15,790 nucleotides of DNA from Gammaproteobacteria bacterium (GTDB taxonomy: Bacteria > Pseudomonadota > Gammaproteobacteria > Thiomicrospirales > Thiomicrospiraceae). The translations under genes were made by a program, and so were the position numbers. Of this stretch, positions 1-7,479 are shown in pieces (positions within the stretch are counted from its first letter, which is position 1; every line of letters begins with the position of its first letter). The notes below the pieces were generated by a model. That model was not told where the DNA came from. It was given only the letters and a program-made list of their open reading frames with translations, and ran no database searches. The DNA lies in NCBI GenBank assembly GCA_013153955.1, contig JAADDM010000044.1:1-15790 (forward strand). Reading direction: 5' to 3'.

Positions 1-617
1 ATACCGATGTCGGTAAAACCTTTGTCTCTGGCTGCATAGCCACCCACCTCGTTCAGGCTGGAATAACGGTCTCACCCCGTAAACCCATCGCTTCTGGGTG
101 TATCCGCCAGACAGATGGCAGCCTCCTCCCTGAAGACGCGCTGTTTTTACAACAAAGCAGTCAGAGTCACGACACTTTAGGCACCATTTGTCCGTACCAG
201 TTTGAACCTGCCGTCTCCCCACAAACGGCAATCAAAGACGCAGGTCTAAACATAACTCTCCATCATCTTGTTCAAGCCTGCCTAACACCTGCCGATAGCT
301 TCGCTTTGGTTGAAGGGGCTGGTGGGTTTTACTCGCCACTTGCATTAGACGGGCTCAACAAGGATTTAGCCACCGCCCTGCAACTACCCGTTATTGTTGT
401 GGTCGCCAACCAGCTTGGCTGCATTAATCAAACCCTGCTCACGCTAGCAGCGATAAAACAGGCAGGCCTAGTCGTTCACAGCATCATCTTGAACAATGTG
501 AATAACGACCCTACAAATCATGCCAAGGGACTTACCGACTTTACTGATACAGCGATTTTCAGCAGCCCTTATTCAGAGACTAAACAGGCAACGCTTATTG
601 AGGGCTGGCGTATTTAA
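1..617 (+). CDS. bioD: Dethiobiotin synthetase, 3' part (start lies off the window)
   Basis: ATP-dependent dethiobiotin synthetase closes the ureido ring of 7,8-diaminopelargonate with CO2, the penultimate step of biotin synthesis, in the cytoplasm. The frame is open from base 3. The visible part begins inside the P-loop (TDVGKTFVSG), continues with KPIASG and a TDG..PEDA segment, then VEGAGGFYSPL at about 303-335, VVANQLGCINQ, and SPYSE near the end. All match the order of motifs in the BioD family. Only roughly the first ten residues are missing. The TTG at 306 is internal, because homology runs well upstream of it. The stop codon (615-617) lies inside a perfect inverted repeat (614-631). 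Being cut by the edge, its operon partners (other bio genes, expected upstream) cannot be seen. The family assignment is firm. Confidence 0.95.
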   Translation, partial: TDVGKTFVSGCIATHLVQAGITVSPRKPIASGCIRQTDGSLLPEDALFLQQSSQSHDTLGTICPYQFEPAVSPQTAIKDAGLNITLHHLVQACLTPADSFALVEGAGGFYSPLALDGLNKDLATALQLPVIVVVANQLGCINQTLLTLAAIKQAGLVVHSIILNNVNNDPTNHAKGLTDFTDTAIFSSPYSETKQATLIEGWRI

Positions 618-631
618 CCAGAACTGGTTAA
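614..631. promoter_or_regulatory. Inverted repeat TTAACCAG-AA-CTGGTTAA at the bioD end
   Basis: Perfect 8-bp arms with a 2-bp spacer overlap the bioD stop codon and lie about 90 bp upstream of the 719 gene. No T-run follows, so it is a poor intrinsic terminator. Its core AACCAG-N2-CTGGTT recurs in the gap leader at 14179-14194. It could be an operator for the 719 gene. That role is inferred from symmetry and recurrence only. Confidence 0.4.
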
Positions 632-718
632 TTACATCATTCAATCTAATTTAAGTTCATTCGCCCTGCACAGCCTTTACAATACCCATACCAACTCAAA
701 ACCCTAGAGGATTTCACC

Positions 719-1132
719 GTGGCCAATACCATTACCGCTTCTGTATTATTAGACTTTAAAGGCGAGTCAAAAGAACTCAGTGTTCAGTTTGACCTAGATG
801 ACTGGGTCAACCGAAGTAATGGCGAAATGCCTGACTTTGTCTCGGCGGCCGCAGGGGCAAATGACACTGGACTTTACTCTTACGAACTAGAGGCAATGGG
901 CGCTGCAGATGTGAGCTTTTCAAGACCAACCGGCATGGCTGATCGCTTTTTTGATGCGGCAACTAAATGTTTCGATTTTGAGGGGTTTCGTAAAAACTGG
1001 CTTAGAAATGTCTATTTTGGATCGCTCAGTAAAATACACCAAACGCACTTCGATAGCCCTTTAATAGAGGACTCTCCGCAGCACCTTGCCATGTTAGATG
1101 TCGTGCACCTGATTCGCAAAGAGTACAACTAA
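719..1132 (+). CDS. Small protein of unknown function, resembles the product of 2198-2614
   Basis: Soluble-looking protein of 137 residues with no signal peptide or membrane segment. I do not recognise its family. Translation probably starts at GTG 719, preceded by AGAGG at 706-710. A possible -10 hexamer TACAAT lies at 678-683, without a convincing -35. The N-terminal part alternates hydrophobic and charged residues (ITASVLLDF ... LSVQFDL), suggesting beta strands. The middle holds YSYELEAM and the rest is probably helical. The N-terminal two thirds can be aligned with the protein encoded at 2198-2614 in the RubisCO operon: DF near the start, a GE pair, YSY-x2-E-x-M, then V, G, F and A at matching spacing. 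The gene converges on the carbonic anhydrase gene and ends at a shared terminator. Coding status is supported by length, ribosome-binding site and this similarity. Function is unknown. Confidence 0.75.
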   Translation: MANTITASVLLDFKGESKELSVQFDLDDWVNRSNGEMPDFVSAAAGANDTGLYSYELEAMGAADVSFSRPTGMADRFFDAATKCFDFEGFRKNWLRNVYFGSLSKIHQTHFDSPLIEDSPQHLAMLDVVHLIRKEYN

Positions 1133-1152
1133 CTGCGCAAATAGCAGGCAAT

Positions 1153-1179
1153 AAAAAAGGCGCAACTGCGCCTTTTTTT
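1153..1179. terminator. Bidirectional intrinsic terminator
   Basis: GGCGC-AACT-GCGCC stem-loop (1159-1172) is flanked by six A on the left and seven T on the right, so it works in both directions. It serves the convergent 719 gene and the carbonic anhydrase gene. Confidence 0.9.
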
Positions 1180-1202
1180 GTATCACCCATTTAAACAAGT
1201 TG

Positions 1203-1856
1203 TTACTTAGTCTGTCTCAACGTCAGCTTTTCGGCATCCTCATTATTATCAACCGTCACTTCCATATCGTGTAAGCGCCCATCCTTAATATCATAGATAA
1301 AACCATGCACCGCTAAGGTTTGACCTTTCTCCCACGCCTTTCTAACGGCTGGAACATGACAGATATTACGCACCTGTTCAATCACATTGATTTCACAAAG
1401 ACGATCCACTTGCTCCGACTTTGGCAGATGAATCAAATCCTGTTTGGCTCGCTGATAGTATTTACGAATAGGTCGGATCCAGTGATCAATCAAATCCGGG
1501 TTATTATCATTCAGTGACGCCATAACGCCACCACAACCGTAATGACCATTCACGATAATGTGCTTTACTTTAAGCACTTCAACCGCATATTGAATCACCG
1601 ATAAAACATTCATATCACTTGAGTTAACCAGGTTTGCGATATTACGGTGTACAAAAATAGTTCCGGGATCCATTTTGACTAACTCATTGGCTGGAACACG
1701 GCTATCAGAACAGCCTATCCACAAATACTCTGGCGTTTGCTGATGAACCAAGCTTTGAAAAAAGCCCGGTGACTCTTCATTAATTTGCGCTACCCACTCT
1801 TCGTTATTTTTAAATAACTGTTGAATATCTTGATCACATCCACACGCCTTACTCAT
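1203..1856 (-). CDS. can: Beta-class carbonic anhydrase
   Basis: Zinc enzyme that interconverts CO2 and bicarbonate in the cytoplasm. The 217-residue product has the beta-class signature: C49-S-D51-S-R53, HRNIAN at 70-75 and GHYGCGG with H105 and C108. Zinc ligands are therefore C49, H105 and C108, with the D51-R53 dyad present. Length is typical of the bacterial Can/CynT type. The ATG is preceded by AAGGTG (1865-1870), which overlaps the stop codon of the membrane protein upstream, so the two are probably translationally coupled. Its place downstream of the RubisCO operon suggests it supplies CO2 for CbbM or balances the bicarbonate pool. No carboxysome genes are present here, so it is most likely a free cytosolic enzyme. 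The family is certain; the link to CbbM is inferred from position. Confidence 0.95.
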   Translation of the reverse strand: MSKACGCDQDIQQLFKNNEEWVAQINEESPGFFQSLVHQQTPEYLWIGCSDSRVPANELVKMDPGTIFVHRNIANLVNSSDMNVLSVIQYAVEVLKVKHIIVNGHYGCGGVMASLNDNNPDLIDHWIRPIRKYYQRAKQDLIHLPKSEQVDRLCEINVIEQVRNICHVPAVRKAWEKGQTLAVHGFIYDIKDGRLHDMEVTVDNNEDAEKLTLRQTK

Positions 1857-1868
1857 CTTTTATACACC

Positions 1869-2123
1869 TTACCGCTCATCGGTTTTCTTTGCATCTGTGC
1901 CACCCAACTGCTTAGGCACCCACAACTTCATAATAATCAATACAGTTAAAATACCTGCCAAAAACATAAAGCCCATCATCGGCCAAAGGCTCACGACAAT
2001 CTCCCAACTCTGGGCGACAGGTAGGCTCAACCCCTCGACTGTCTCCGTTAACAGCAGTCGATCAACTGATCCCATAAAATAGAATAAAAGGATTACCATT
2101 AACCCAATAATCACTATACACAT
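1869..2123 (-). CDS. Small two-helix membrane protein of unknown function
   Basis: Product of 84 residues with two hydrophobic stretches, about residues 2-18 and 48-66. They are separated by a loop of about 30 residues and followed by a charged, lysine-rich tail (KQLGGTDAKKTDER), probably cytoplasmic. The ATG has a good ribosome-binding site (GGAGAG). The stop codon overlaps the ribosome-binding site of the carbonic anhydrase gene 12 bp downstream, so the two genes form a coupled pair. This suggests a membrane function tied to inorganic carbon, for example an anchor or small subunit, but I recognise no family and nothing in the sequence proves it. An intrinsic terminator lies only about 16 bp upstream of the start codon, so expression may depend on readthrough from the cbb operon or on a promoter inside or before the hairpin. 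Confidence 0.75.
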   Translation of the reverse strand: MCIVIIGLMVILLFYFMGSVDRLLLTETVEGLSLPVAQSWEIVVSLWPMMGFMFLAGILTVLIIMKLWVPKQLGGTDAKKTDER

Positions 2124-2139
2124 GGTACTCTCCAGACAT

Positions 2140-2173
2140 AAAAAATGCCCTTAACCAAAAGACTAAGGGCATT
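2140..2173 (-). terminator. Intrinsic terminator after the cbbO-2198 gene pair
   Basis: A perfect 10-bp stem AATGCCCTTA / TAAGGGCATT (2144-2153 with 2164-2173) and a 10-nt loop are followed on the minus strand by a run of U. It lies 24 bp after the stop codon of the 2198 gene and directly before the membrane-protein gene. Confidence 0.85.
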
Positions 2174-2197
2174 GAGTAAATGTATGACACTCAACCG

Positions 2198-2614
2198 TTA
2201 ACTCTCCTCTCCGGCTGAAAAACCAATTTGAAAGGCGGCCATTAAGGCTTGATGCACCTGATCTTGATCGCAGCCTTTTGCAAGGTACGTTTCCGCGATA
2301 TGCTGCATCAACCTCTCTGTTGTCACCTCACTACACGCGGCTAAAAAATCATGGAGAGGCATTGCGCCTGCTTCCAAGAACTTTGCCACGTACCCTTCAG
2401 CAGCCACAACCTGAACAGGCGTGCAATCCATTACTTCATACATATAAGAGTAAGAATCGACCTTATTCTGACGGCCAATCACACGGGGAATCGAGTGTGC
2501 AAACTCACTCAGCCCGCCTAAATGCGGGGGTAATTTAATTTCAGCTTCAAAGTGATGCTCCTCTCCAACATAAGAGAAATCCATCACCACAGTTATTTTA
2601 TTATCCATACTCAT
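2198..2614 (-). CDS. Small protein of unknown function in the RubisCO operon
   Basis: Product of 138 residues, soluble, with no signal or membrane segment; no known family recognised. It follows cbbO with only 6 bp between stop and start. The ribosome-binding sequence AAAGGTG overlaps the cbbO stop codon, so it is almost certainly cotranscribed and coupled with cbbO. The first ATG (2614) is only 3 nt from the GG core. The second ATG (2608, giving 136 residues, MDNKITV) has better spacing, so either may be used. The N-terminal half seems to be strands (ITVVMDF), then YSYMYEVM and a run of helices ending in an acidic tail (GEES). It resembles the 719-1132 product over its N-terminal two thirds. 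Its position suggests an accessory role in RubisCO activation or assembly. That is inference from the operon only. Confidence 0.8.
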   Translation of the reverse strand: MSMDNKITVVMDFSYVGEEHHFEAEIKLPPHLGGLSEFAHSIPRVIGRQNKVDSYSYMYEVMDCTPVQVVAAEGYVAKFLEAGAMPLHDFLAACSEVTTERLMQHIAETYLAKGCDQDQVHQALMAAFQIGFSAGEES

Positions 2615-2620
2615 TCACCT

Positions 2621-4882
2621 TTATGAGGTTAGCGTCATAAAGACTTGCGGTAACTGCTCCGGAAGCTTTTCAACATGATCAATCACCGTAAAACTATTAC
2701 CAAAGATATCTGCCACATACTCATCTGCCTTTGGATCAAGCGTAATACAGTAGCTATGAATACCCATATCCTTCAACTCTCGAACGGCCATTTTCGTATC
2801 TTGAATCAAGACCTGAGGGTCCTTGGTATCAATATCCGCTGGCTCACCATCGGTTAAAATAAGCAAAATTTTCTTTTCAGCGCTCTGCCCTTCAAGGTAA
2901 TGTGCGGCATGACGCATCGCAGGCCCCATTCGAGTTGAATAGGACGCTTCCATTGCAGCAATTCGCGACTTAACCGTATCACAGTAGTGCTCAGAGAAGC
3001 CCTTGATATGCTCATAACGAACTTCTTGACGGGTATCCGAACAGAAACCAGCGATGGCAAACTTATCCCCCAACTGTTCGATTGTCCAAGCGGTAATGGC
3101 TAAGGCTTCCTCTGAAAGCTCCAGCAAGGTCTGCCCGGTCTCTGGATTACGCTCATTCAACGATTGAGAGGTATCCACCAATAGCATCACGGCAATATCA
3201 CGACTGTCCGTCACATGACTGTAATTAATACGCGGGTCAGGTACTTGACCGCTTTTAAAGTCAATAATAGAACGCAGTGCAATATCTAAATCCAGCTCTT
3301 CGCCCTCTTCCTGAAAACGAATACGCTTTTTATTCTGAGGCTTAAGCATCTCAATCATCTTTTTAAGGCGCTTAGCAAGTGCGCCATGCTTTTCCATTAG
3401 ACGATCAATTTTGCCCGCATCTCCAGATGGGTGTAAACGCTCATACACGGTTGTCCATTCAGGACGGTAGCTTTCCGAAACATAGTCCCATTCGTCATAA
3501 CGACGCGGAGGTAACCCACCATCATCTTCAACCAACTTGTCTTCAGACTCATACTCATTCGGGTTGTAATCTTCTGCCTCATCACTCTCTTCATGGTGCA
3601 TCCACATAACGCGGTTATCATCACGATAAGAAATTTCTGTGTCGTCAAAGAAAACCCCCGGAAGACTGTCTGATTTTTTACGTGACTGAATATAGAAATC
3701 ACTGCCCAGCTTAACCATGTCCTTGGTTGTCGTCTCTTCACCACGCGCATCCATGATCTCATAGAAGCGCGCCTTGAAGGTTTCAATCAACTCATTTTCG
3801 GCATCAAAGTCTTTATCTAAAATGGCACGAGATAAACGGGTTGCTCTATAACGCAGGCAGGCAAATTTAGTTGAATCACAACTGCCTTTCTCAGGATACG
3901 GATGTAGCTGCATAAACAACTTTCTCAATCCCGGAAAACGCTTCATCGCAAGGTATTCAATACGACTGTCTTCAAAGGTCGAAATAAACAACTGCATATG
4001 CGGGGCAAAGTTATCTGCCATTAGCTCTTCAGACCACTGATAGTGCCCCATCATGTGCGCAACAGTTGCGTGATAAATATCAACCCCTGCCACCCCATTT
4101 TCATCTTGGAAGACATCAGGAACCGCAAGGCACGTATCATCTAAATACGGAACAGGCTTACGTAACTGTTTAAAACCGGTTGTAAAAGAGAGAAAGGGTA
4201 AATCATTATCCCAGAAGGCATCTTTAAGCATGGTCAACTGCCGCTCAACTTGCTTAAAGGCTGTACCCTCACGTTCACGGTTAATAATCGCACGCGCATC
4301 TGGAGACTCTAGTGAAAAATAGGCAATTTGTTCATCAGGCGTATTACAGTAGTTACGTAAACCGAAGGAGATAAAGCGATCGAGTCCGTCAACGTTCAAC
4401 AAGCTAATGAGCTGCGGAATAGATTTAAACAACGGCCCTAACCCTGGACTTTCGTAACGGGAATAGTGTCCTGAAACAACTTCCTGAGACTCGGTCGCAT
4501 AGGCTCTAATGATTTCAATAAAACGCTTAAAGTCGTCCGAATTTTCAAGCACTCGAGCCACGGTTGGCAGACACTCAATAAATGCTAATACCGCTTTTTT
4601 GCTTGGGCTACGCACCAGTGAATAAGCGAAATCAGGGACAATTTGACACGCTTCAATTCCCACTTGGCTGGCGATAGCTGGCATCTCAACTAAGTAAGCA
4701 AGACCGGGCTCTACGCCCGTTCCCATACTGAATAGAAAGTTAGCGCCTTCAATGTAGGCATCCACCCCTTCAGGGCTTAATAAGCTAACCGCTTCTTCTA
4801 AGCACTCAGGAAATACCTCTTGAGCGATTTCGAATCCAGTCGTAAATTTAGACTGATATTGTGCAAGTAGTTCGTCATTCAT
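2621..4882 (-). CDS. cbbO: RubisCO activase adaptor CbbO (vWA domain, NorD-like)
   Basis: CbbO pairs with the AAA+ protein CbbQ to form a RubisCO activase that removes tight-binding sugar phosphates from the active site; the vWA domain is the part known to contact RubisCO. The predicted protein has 753 residues. The C-terminal vWA domain (about 565-753) carries a complete MIDAS: D570-T-S572-Q-S574, T650 in STRMG, and D678 in LTDGE. The middle is acidic and low in complexity, around residues 430-470 (EESDEAEDYN and following), a probable flexible linker. I chose the ATG at 4882 rather than the in-frame TTG at 4930, because the TTG has no ribosome-binding site and adds an atypical hydrophobic leader; even 4882 has only a weak site. 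A 213-bp structured gap separates it from cbbQ, unusually long for an obligate complex. Confidence 0.9.
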   Translation of the reverse strand: MNDELLAQYQSKFTTGFEIAQEVFPECLEEAVSLLSPEGVDAYIEGANFLFSMGTGVEPGLAYLVEMPAIASQVGIEACQIVPDFAYSLVRSPSKKAVLAFIECLPTVARVLENSDDFKRFIEIIRAYATESQEVVSGHYSRYESPGLGPLFKSIPQLISLLNVDGLDRFISFGLRNYCNTPDEQIAYFSLESPDARAIINREREGTAFKQVERQLTMLKDAFWDNDLPFLSFTTGFKQLRKPVPYLDDTCLAVPDVFQDENGVAGVDIYHATVAHMMGHYQWSEELMADNFAPHMQLFISTFEDSRIEYLAMKRFPGLRKLFMQLHPYPEKGSCDSTKFACLRYRATRLSRAILDKDFDAENELIETFKARFYEIMDARGEETTTKDMVKLGSDFYIQSRKKSDSLPGVFFDDTEISYRDDNRVMWMHHEESDEAEDYNPNEYESEDKLVEDDGGLPPRRYDEWDYVSESYRPEWTTVYERLHPSGDAGKIDRLMEKHGALAKRLKKMIEMLKPQNKKRIRFQEEGEELDLDIALRSIIDFKSGQVPDPRINYSHVTDSRDIAVMLLVDTSQSLNERNPETGQTLLELSEEALAITAWTIEQLGDKFAIAGFCSDTRQEVRYEHIKGFSEHYCDTVKSRIAAMEASYSTRMGPAMRHAAHYLEGQSAEKKILLILTDGEPADIDTKDPQVLIQDTKMAVRELKDMGIHSYCITLDPKADEYVADIFGNSFTVIDHVEKLPEQLPQVFMTLTS

Positions 4883-4939
4883 AATGAATTCAACTCGTTT
4901 GATAACCGCTATAAATAGCACTATCTTCAATTAGGGATG

Positions 4940-4958
4940 TATTTCCAATACGGAAATA
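4940..4958. repeat. Inverted repeat TATTTCC-N5-GGAAATA upstream of cbbO
   Basis: Perfect 7-bp arms lie about 60 bp upstream of the cbbO start. It may be an operator or a small leader hairpin in the cbbQ-cbbO gap. No function can be assigned. Confidence 0.35.
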
Positions 4959-4987
4959 TAAATGCGCTTTGGAATAAGCAATTTTGA

Positions 4988-5089
4988 TTTTAGCAGGCCT
5001 GAGTAGGGGATTGCCCCAATCAAATAGAAGAAACTTTCATTCACCTCTATTTTCAACGCAGGTCTGCCGCTAAGAGAGACCTGCTAAAA
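4988..5089 (-). other. Foldable cbbQ-cbbO intercistronic leader
   Basis: On the mRNA strand, TTTTAGCAGG-type arms (5080-5089 with 4988-4997, extendable to 13 pairs with one G-U) can close a multibranch structure. Inside it lie GGGG-CAAT-CCCC (5006-5017) and AAATAGA / TCTATTT (5022-5028 with 5046-5052). A competing local hairpin, GCAGGTCT / AGACCTGC (5058-5065 with 5077-5084), uses the same 5' arm. The middle also holds AGAGGTGA directly before an ATG with a six-codon reading frame (5040 to 5020). This looks like a processing or translation-control region. Its function is inferred. Confidence 0.4.
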
Positions 5090-5095
5090 CAAAAT

Positions 5096-5896
5096 CTAGC
5101 CGAAGATAAGTTCGATAGCTGTATCCAGTGTTTCACGAATATCCGCGTCATCTGTAATCGGGCGAACCATCGCCATTTTACAGGCTTCTACTGGTGTAAC
5201 CCCCTGATTGATTAGGGTTGCTGCATAAACCATAAGGCGCGTAGAGATGCCTTCGTCTAGGCCGTGGCCTTTTAGTTTACGGGCTGTCTCACCAATCTTA
5301 ACCAGCTTATTCGCTGTCTCACGATCAATATTCCCCTCTTTCTGAAGGATACCGGCTTCAACATCAGGTGCCGCATAATCAAAATCAAGTCCACAGAAGC
5401 GTTGCTTAGTTGACTGTTTAAGATCTTTCATTATGGTCTGATAACCCGGGTTATATGAGATAACTAGCTGAAAATCTGGGTGAGCTTTAATCAACTCACC
5501 CTTCTTGTCTAGTGATAGCTCACGACGGTGATCTGTCAACGCGTGAATCACAACCATTGTATCCTGACGTGCTTCAACAATCTCATCCAGATAACAAATT
5601 GCACCATAACGCGCAGCAAGTGTTAATGGACCATCGACCCAACGCGTTCCGTTGGCATCTAGTAGGTAACGACCCACTAAATCAGATGCCGTAATGTCTT
5701 CGTTACAAGACACTGTAATAATTGGCTTACCTAATTTCCATGCCATATGCTCAACAAAACGAGACTTACCACAGCCAGTTGGGCCTTTTACCATCACTGG
5801 CAGGCGTGCTGCATAAGCAGCTTCATAAAGCTCAACTTCATTTGATTGTGCATCATAAAACGGTTCGTTTTCAATTTTGTATTGTGCAATATCCAT
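5096..5896 (-). CDS. cbbQ: RubisCO activase AAA+ subunit CbbQ (MoxR family)
   Basis: MoxR-type AAA+ ATPase that forms a hexamer and, with CbbO, uses ATP to remodel inhibited RubisCO in the cytoplasm. The product has 266 residues, the usual CbbQ length. Walker A is GPTGCGKS (38-45) and Walker B is ICYLDE (100-105). A sensor-1-like asparagine lies in ISYNPGYQ (about 149), with basic residues in KQRF downstream. The C-terminal helical lid follows (about 195-266). The ATG is preceded by AAGGAT with good spacing. Just upstream of that site a CACCC-TCG-GGGTG hairpin (5911-5923) could affect initiation. It follows cbbM after 203 bp that include an intrinsic terminator, so it is probably expressed at a lower level than cbbM. 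Together with form II RubisCO it fits the Q2O2-type activase. Confidence 0.95.
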   Translation of the reverse strand: MDIAQYKIENEPFYDAQSNEVELYEAAYAARLPVMVKGPTGCGKSRFVEHMAWKLGKPIITVSCNEDITASDLVGRYLLDANGTRWVDGPLTLAARYGAICYLDEIVEARQDTMVVIHALTDHRRELSLDKKGELIKAHPDFQLVISYNPGYQTIMKDLKQSTKQRFCGLDFDYAAPDVEAGILQKEGNIDRETANKLVKIGETARKLKGHGLDEGISTRLMVYAATLINQGVTPVEACKMAMVRPITDDADIRETLDTAIELIFG

Positions 5897-5910
5897 GTCA
5901 ATATCCTTAT

Positions 5911-5923
5911 CACCCCGAGGGTG
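5911..5923 (-). promoter_or_regulatory. Hairpin just upstream of the cbbQ ribosome-binding site
   Basis: CACCC-TCG-GGGTG forms a 5-bp GC-rich stem with a 3-nt loop, directly before the ATAAGGAT ribosome-binding region of cbbQ. It could stabilise the 5' end of a processed mRNA or tune translation. A perfect TTGACA lies at 5934-5939 on the same strand but no -10 is found at a usable distance. Confidence 0.35.
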
Positions 5924-6020
5924 TTTTTAGGTTGTCAATTTAAGTCATTTAACAAAAGGGACGCTAAAATCGCCTTGATTAAATAACCTAGTCAAATAGT
6001 AGGTATTTAGTTTGGGGTTT

Positions 6021-6056
6021 AAAAAAACCCCTACCGATGTAAACCAAAGGTAGAGG
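6021..6056 (-). terminator. Intercistronic terminator between cbbM and cbbQ
   Basis: On the mRNA strand CCTCTACC (6049-6056) pairs with GGTAGGGG (6028-6035), with one G-U pair, followed by seven U (6027-6021). This is a textbook intrinsic terminator 44 bp after the cbbM stop codon. The GGGG of its 3' arm can instead pair with CCCC further downstream (GGGGTTT / AAACCCC, 6014-6031), so two exclusive stems are possible. Partial readthrough would give abundant cbbM and less cbbQO. Confidence 0.75.
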
Positions 6057-6099
6057 CTTCAATGGGTTGTACCAATAAGTTATTCGTTAACCGAATTGC

Positions 6100-7479
6100 T
6101 TATTTGTGTACACCCAACTTCTCACGCCAACCAGGGTAGATCGAATCAGCATCACCAGGGAACGACTCAAACGCACGTGCGAATTCGTTGTGTTCCTTAG
6201 CATACTCAATAGGATCTGCACCAGACTTCCAGCAATCATATGCTTGAGCAAGAGACTTAGCACCGGCTGCTGGAGAATCGATGTGACCATAAGAACCACC
6301 ACCAGAAGTGTTGATTAGGTTACCGTGACCTAGGTTCTCGAAGAAACCAGGTAGACGTAGTGCGTTCATACCACCAGAGATGATAGGCGTAGTAGGCTTC
6401 ATACCTTCCCACTTCTGATAGAACACAGGACCTTGACACTCATCACGTTCGATCATGTATGCGATGTTACGGTCATCTGCTCCACCTTCCATCTTACCGA
6501 AGCCCATTGTACCCACGTGGATACCTGACGCTCCCTGTAGACGAGAGATCTTAGCCAATACAAATGCAGTATAACCACGATCCATATAAGGAGAAGTGAT
6601 TGCACCGTGACCAGCACGGTGATAGTGCAAGTACTGAGAAGCGTAGTTACGACGTGCAGTCGTAATCATTCCAGGACCACCAACATAACCATCAACTAGG
6701 AATGCACATTGTGGAGCGAACTCACCAAACTGCTCTAGAATGTAGTCAGCACGGTATGTCATTTCATGGTGATCATCTGCAGTAATGTTTGCAGAGAAAA
6801 GCTTAGCTTCACCCGTCTCATCCTGTGCACGCTTCATCGCGTCAACAGTTAGAGGGATAACTTTCTTCATTGGTGCATAAGTTTGGTTACCTTGTGGCTC
6901 ATCATTCTTGATGAAATCACCACCTAGCCAGAACTGGTATGCAGCATTTGCAAACGGCTCAGGACGAAGGCCTAACTTAGGCTTGATGATTGTACCCGCG
7001 ATATAACCACCGTTTACACGTGGACGACCAAGCATCTTCCATAGGTTTGTAATATCAACCGCTGGTCCGTCATATAGGTGCAACTTAGATTCTGGAATCC
7101 AGAAATCAACCATCTGTAGCTGACGTACGTCACCCATCGCTTGGTTGTTACCAACAGAAAGCGTTAGGAAAGATACCAACATCGCTTTACCATCGATGTT
7201 GTTACGATCGAATAAACCGAACGGGTATGCAACACGCATAGTCTTGTTCGCTTCATCAATCTGATAAACCATAGCATCTAGGCCTTCAGTGAATTCATCA
7301 GTAGTACAAACTTGTACGTTAGTACCTGTTGAAGACTCTGCACAAACGTGTGCAGCAACTTCTAGGTAACCATACCCAGCAGCAGGAGTCATTGTGTAAG
7401 CTACAAGAATATGATCCTGACCAGCAATTAGGTCTTCTTCTTTTAGCGATAAGTCAGCATAACGATTCGACTGATCCAT
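6100..7479 (-). CDS. cbbM: Form II RubisCO large subunit
   Basis: Ribulose-1,5-bisphosphate carboxylase/oxygenase, form II: it adds CO2 to RuBP giving two 3-phosphoglycerates and needs no small subunit. The 459-residue product is collinear with the Rhodospirillum rubrum enzyme, so residue numbers match: E48, N111, K166 in GTIIKPKLGL, K191 (carbamylated) with D193 and E194 in GGDFIKNDEP, H287 in HRAGHG, loop-6 K329 in GTMGFGKMEG, and S368 in ISGGMNA. No catalytic residue is missing. The ATG has AGAGGT eight bases upstream. Codon use is strongly biased, with many CTA Leu codons, as expected for a highly expressed gene. It is followed by its own terminator and then cbbQ and cbbO, which encode its activase; cbbR precedes it on the same strand. 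Form II enzymes suit high-CO2 or low-oxygen conditions. Confidence 0.99.
   Translation of the reverse strand: MDQSNRYADLSLKEEDLIAGQDHILVAYTMTPAAGYGYLEVAAHVCAESSTGTNVQVCTTDEFTEGLDAMVYQIDEANKTMRVAYPFGLFDRNNIDGKAMLVSFLTLSVGNNQAMGDVRQLQMVDFWIPESKLHLYDGPAVDITNLWKMLGRPRVNGGYIAGTIIKPKLGLRPEPFANAAYQFWLGGDFIKNDEPQGNQTYAPMKKVIPLTVDAMKRAQDETGEAKLFSANITADDHHEMTYRADYILEQFGEFAPQCAFLVDGYVGGPGMITTARRNYASQYLHYHRAGHGAITSPYMDRGYTAFVLAKISRLQGASGIHVGTMGFGKMEGGADDRNIAYMIERDECQGPVFYQKWEGMKPTTPIISGGMNALRLPGFFENLGHGNLINTSGGGSYGHIDSPAAGAKSLAQAYDCWKSGADPIEYAKEHNEFARAFESFPGDADSIYPGWREKLGVHK

Noticed and set aside
3397..3786. 129-codon minus-strand frame inside cbbO
   Set aside because: Shifted frame within a clear gene; composition is typical of an out-of-frame translation.
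4883..4930. In-frame extension of cbbO to a TTG at 4930
   Set aside because: No ribosome-binding site before the TTG, and the added 16 residues form an atypical hydrophobic leader; the ATG at 4882 is the better start.
6928..6937. CCAGAACTGG within cbbM, similar to the AACCAG-N2-CTGGTT palindrome
   Set aside because: It lies in coding sequence, lacks the outer AA/TT of the core and encodes conserved residues, so it is probably chance.
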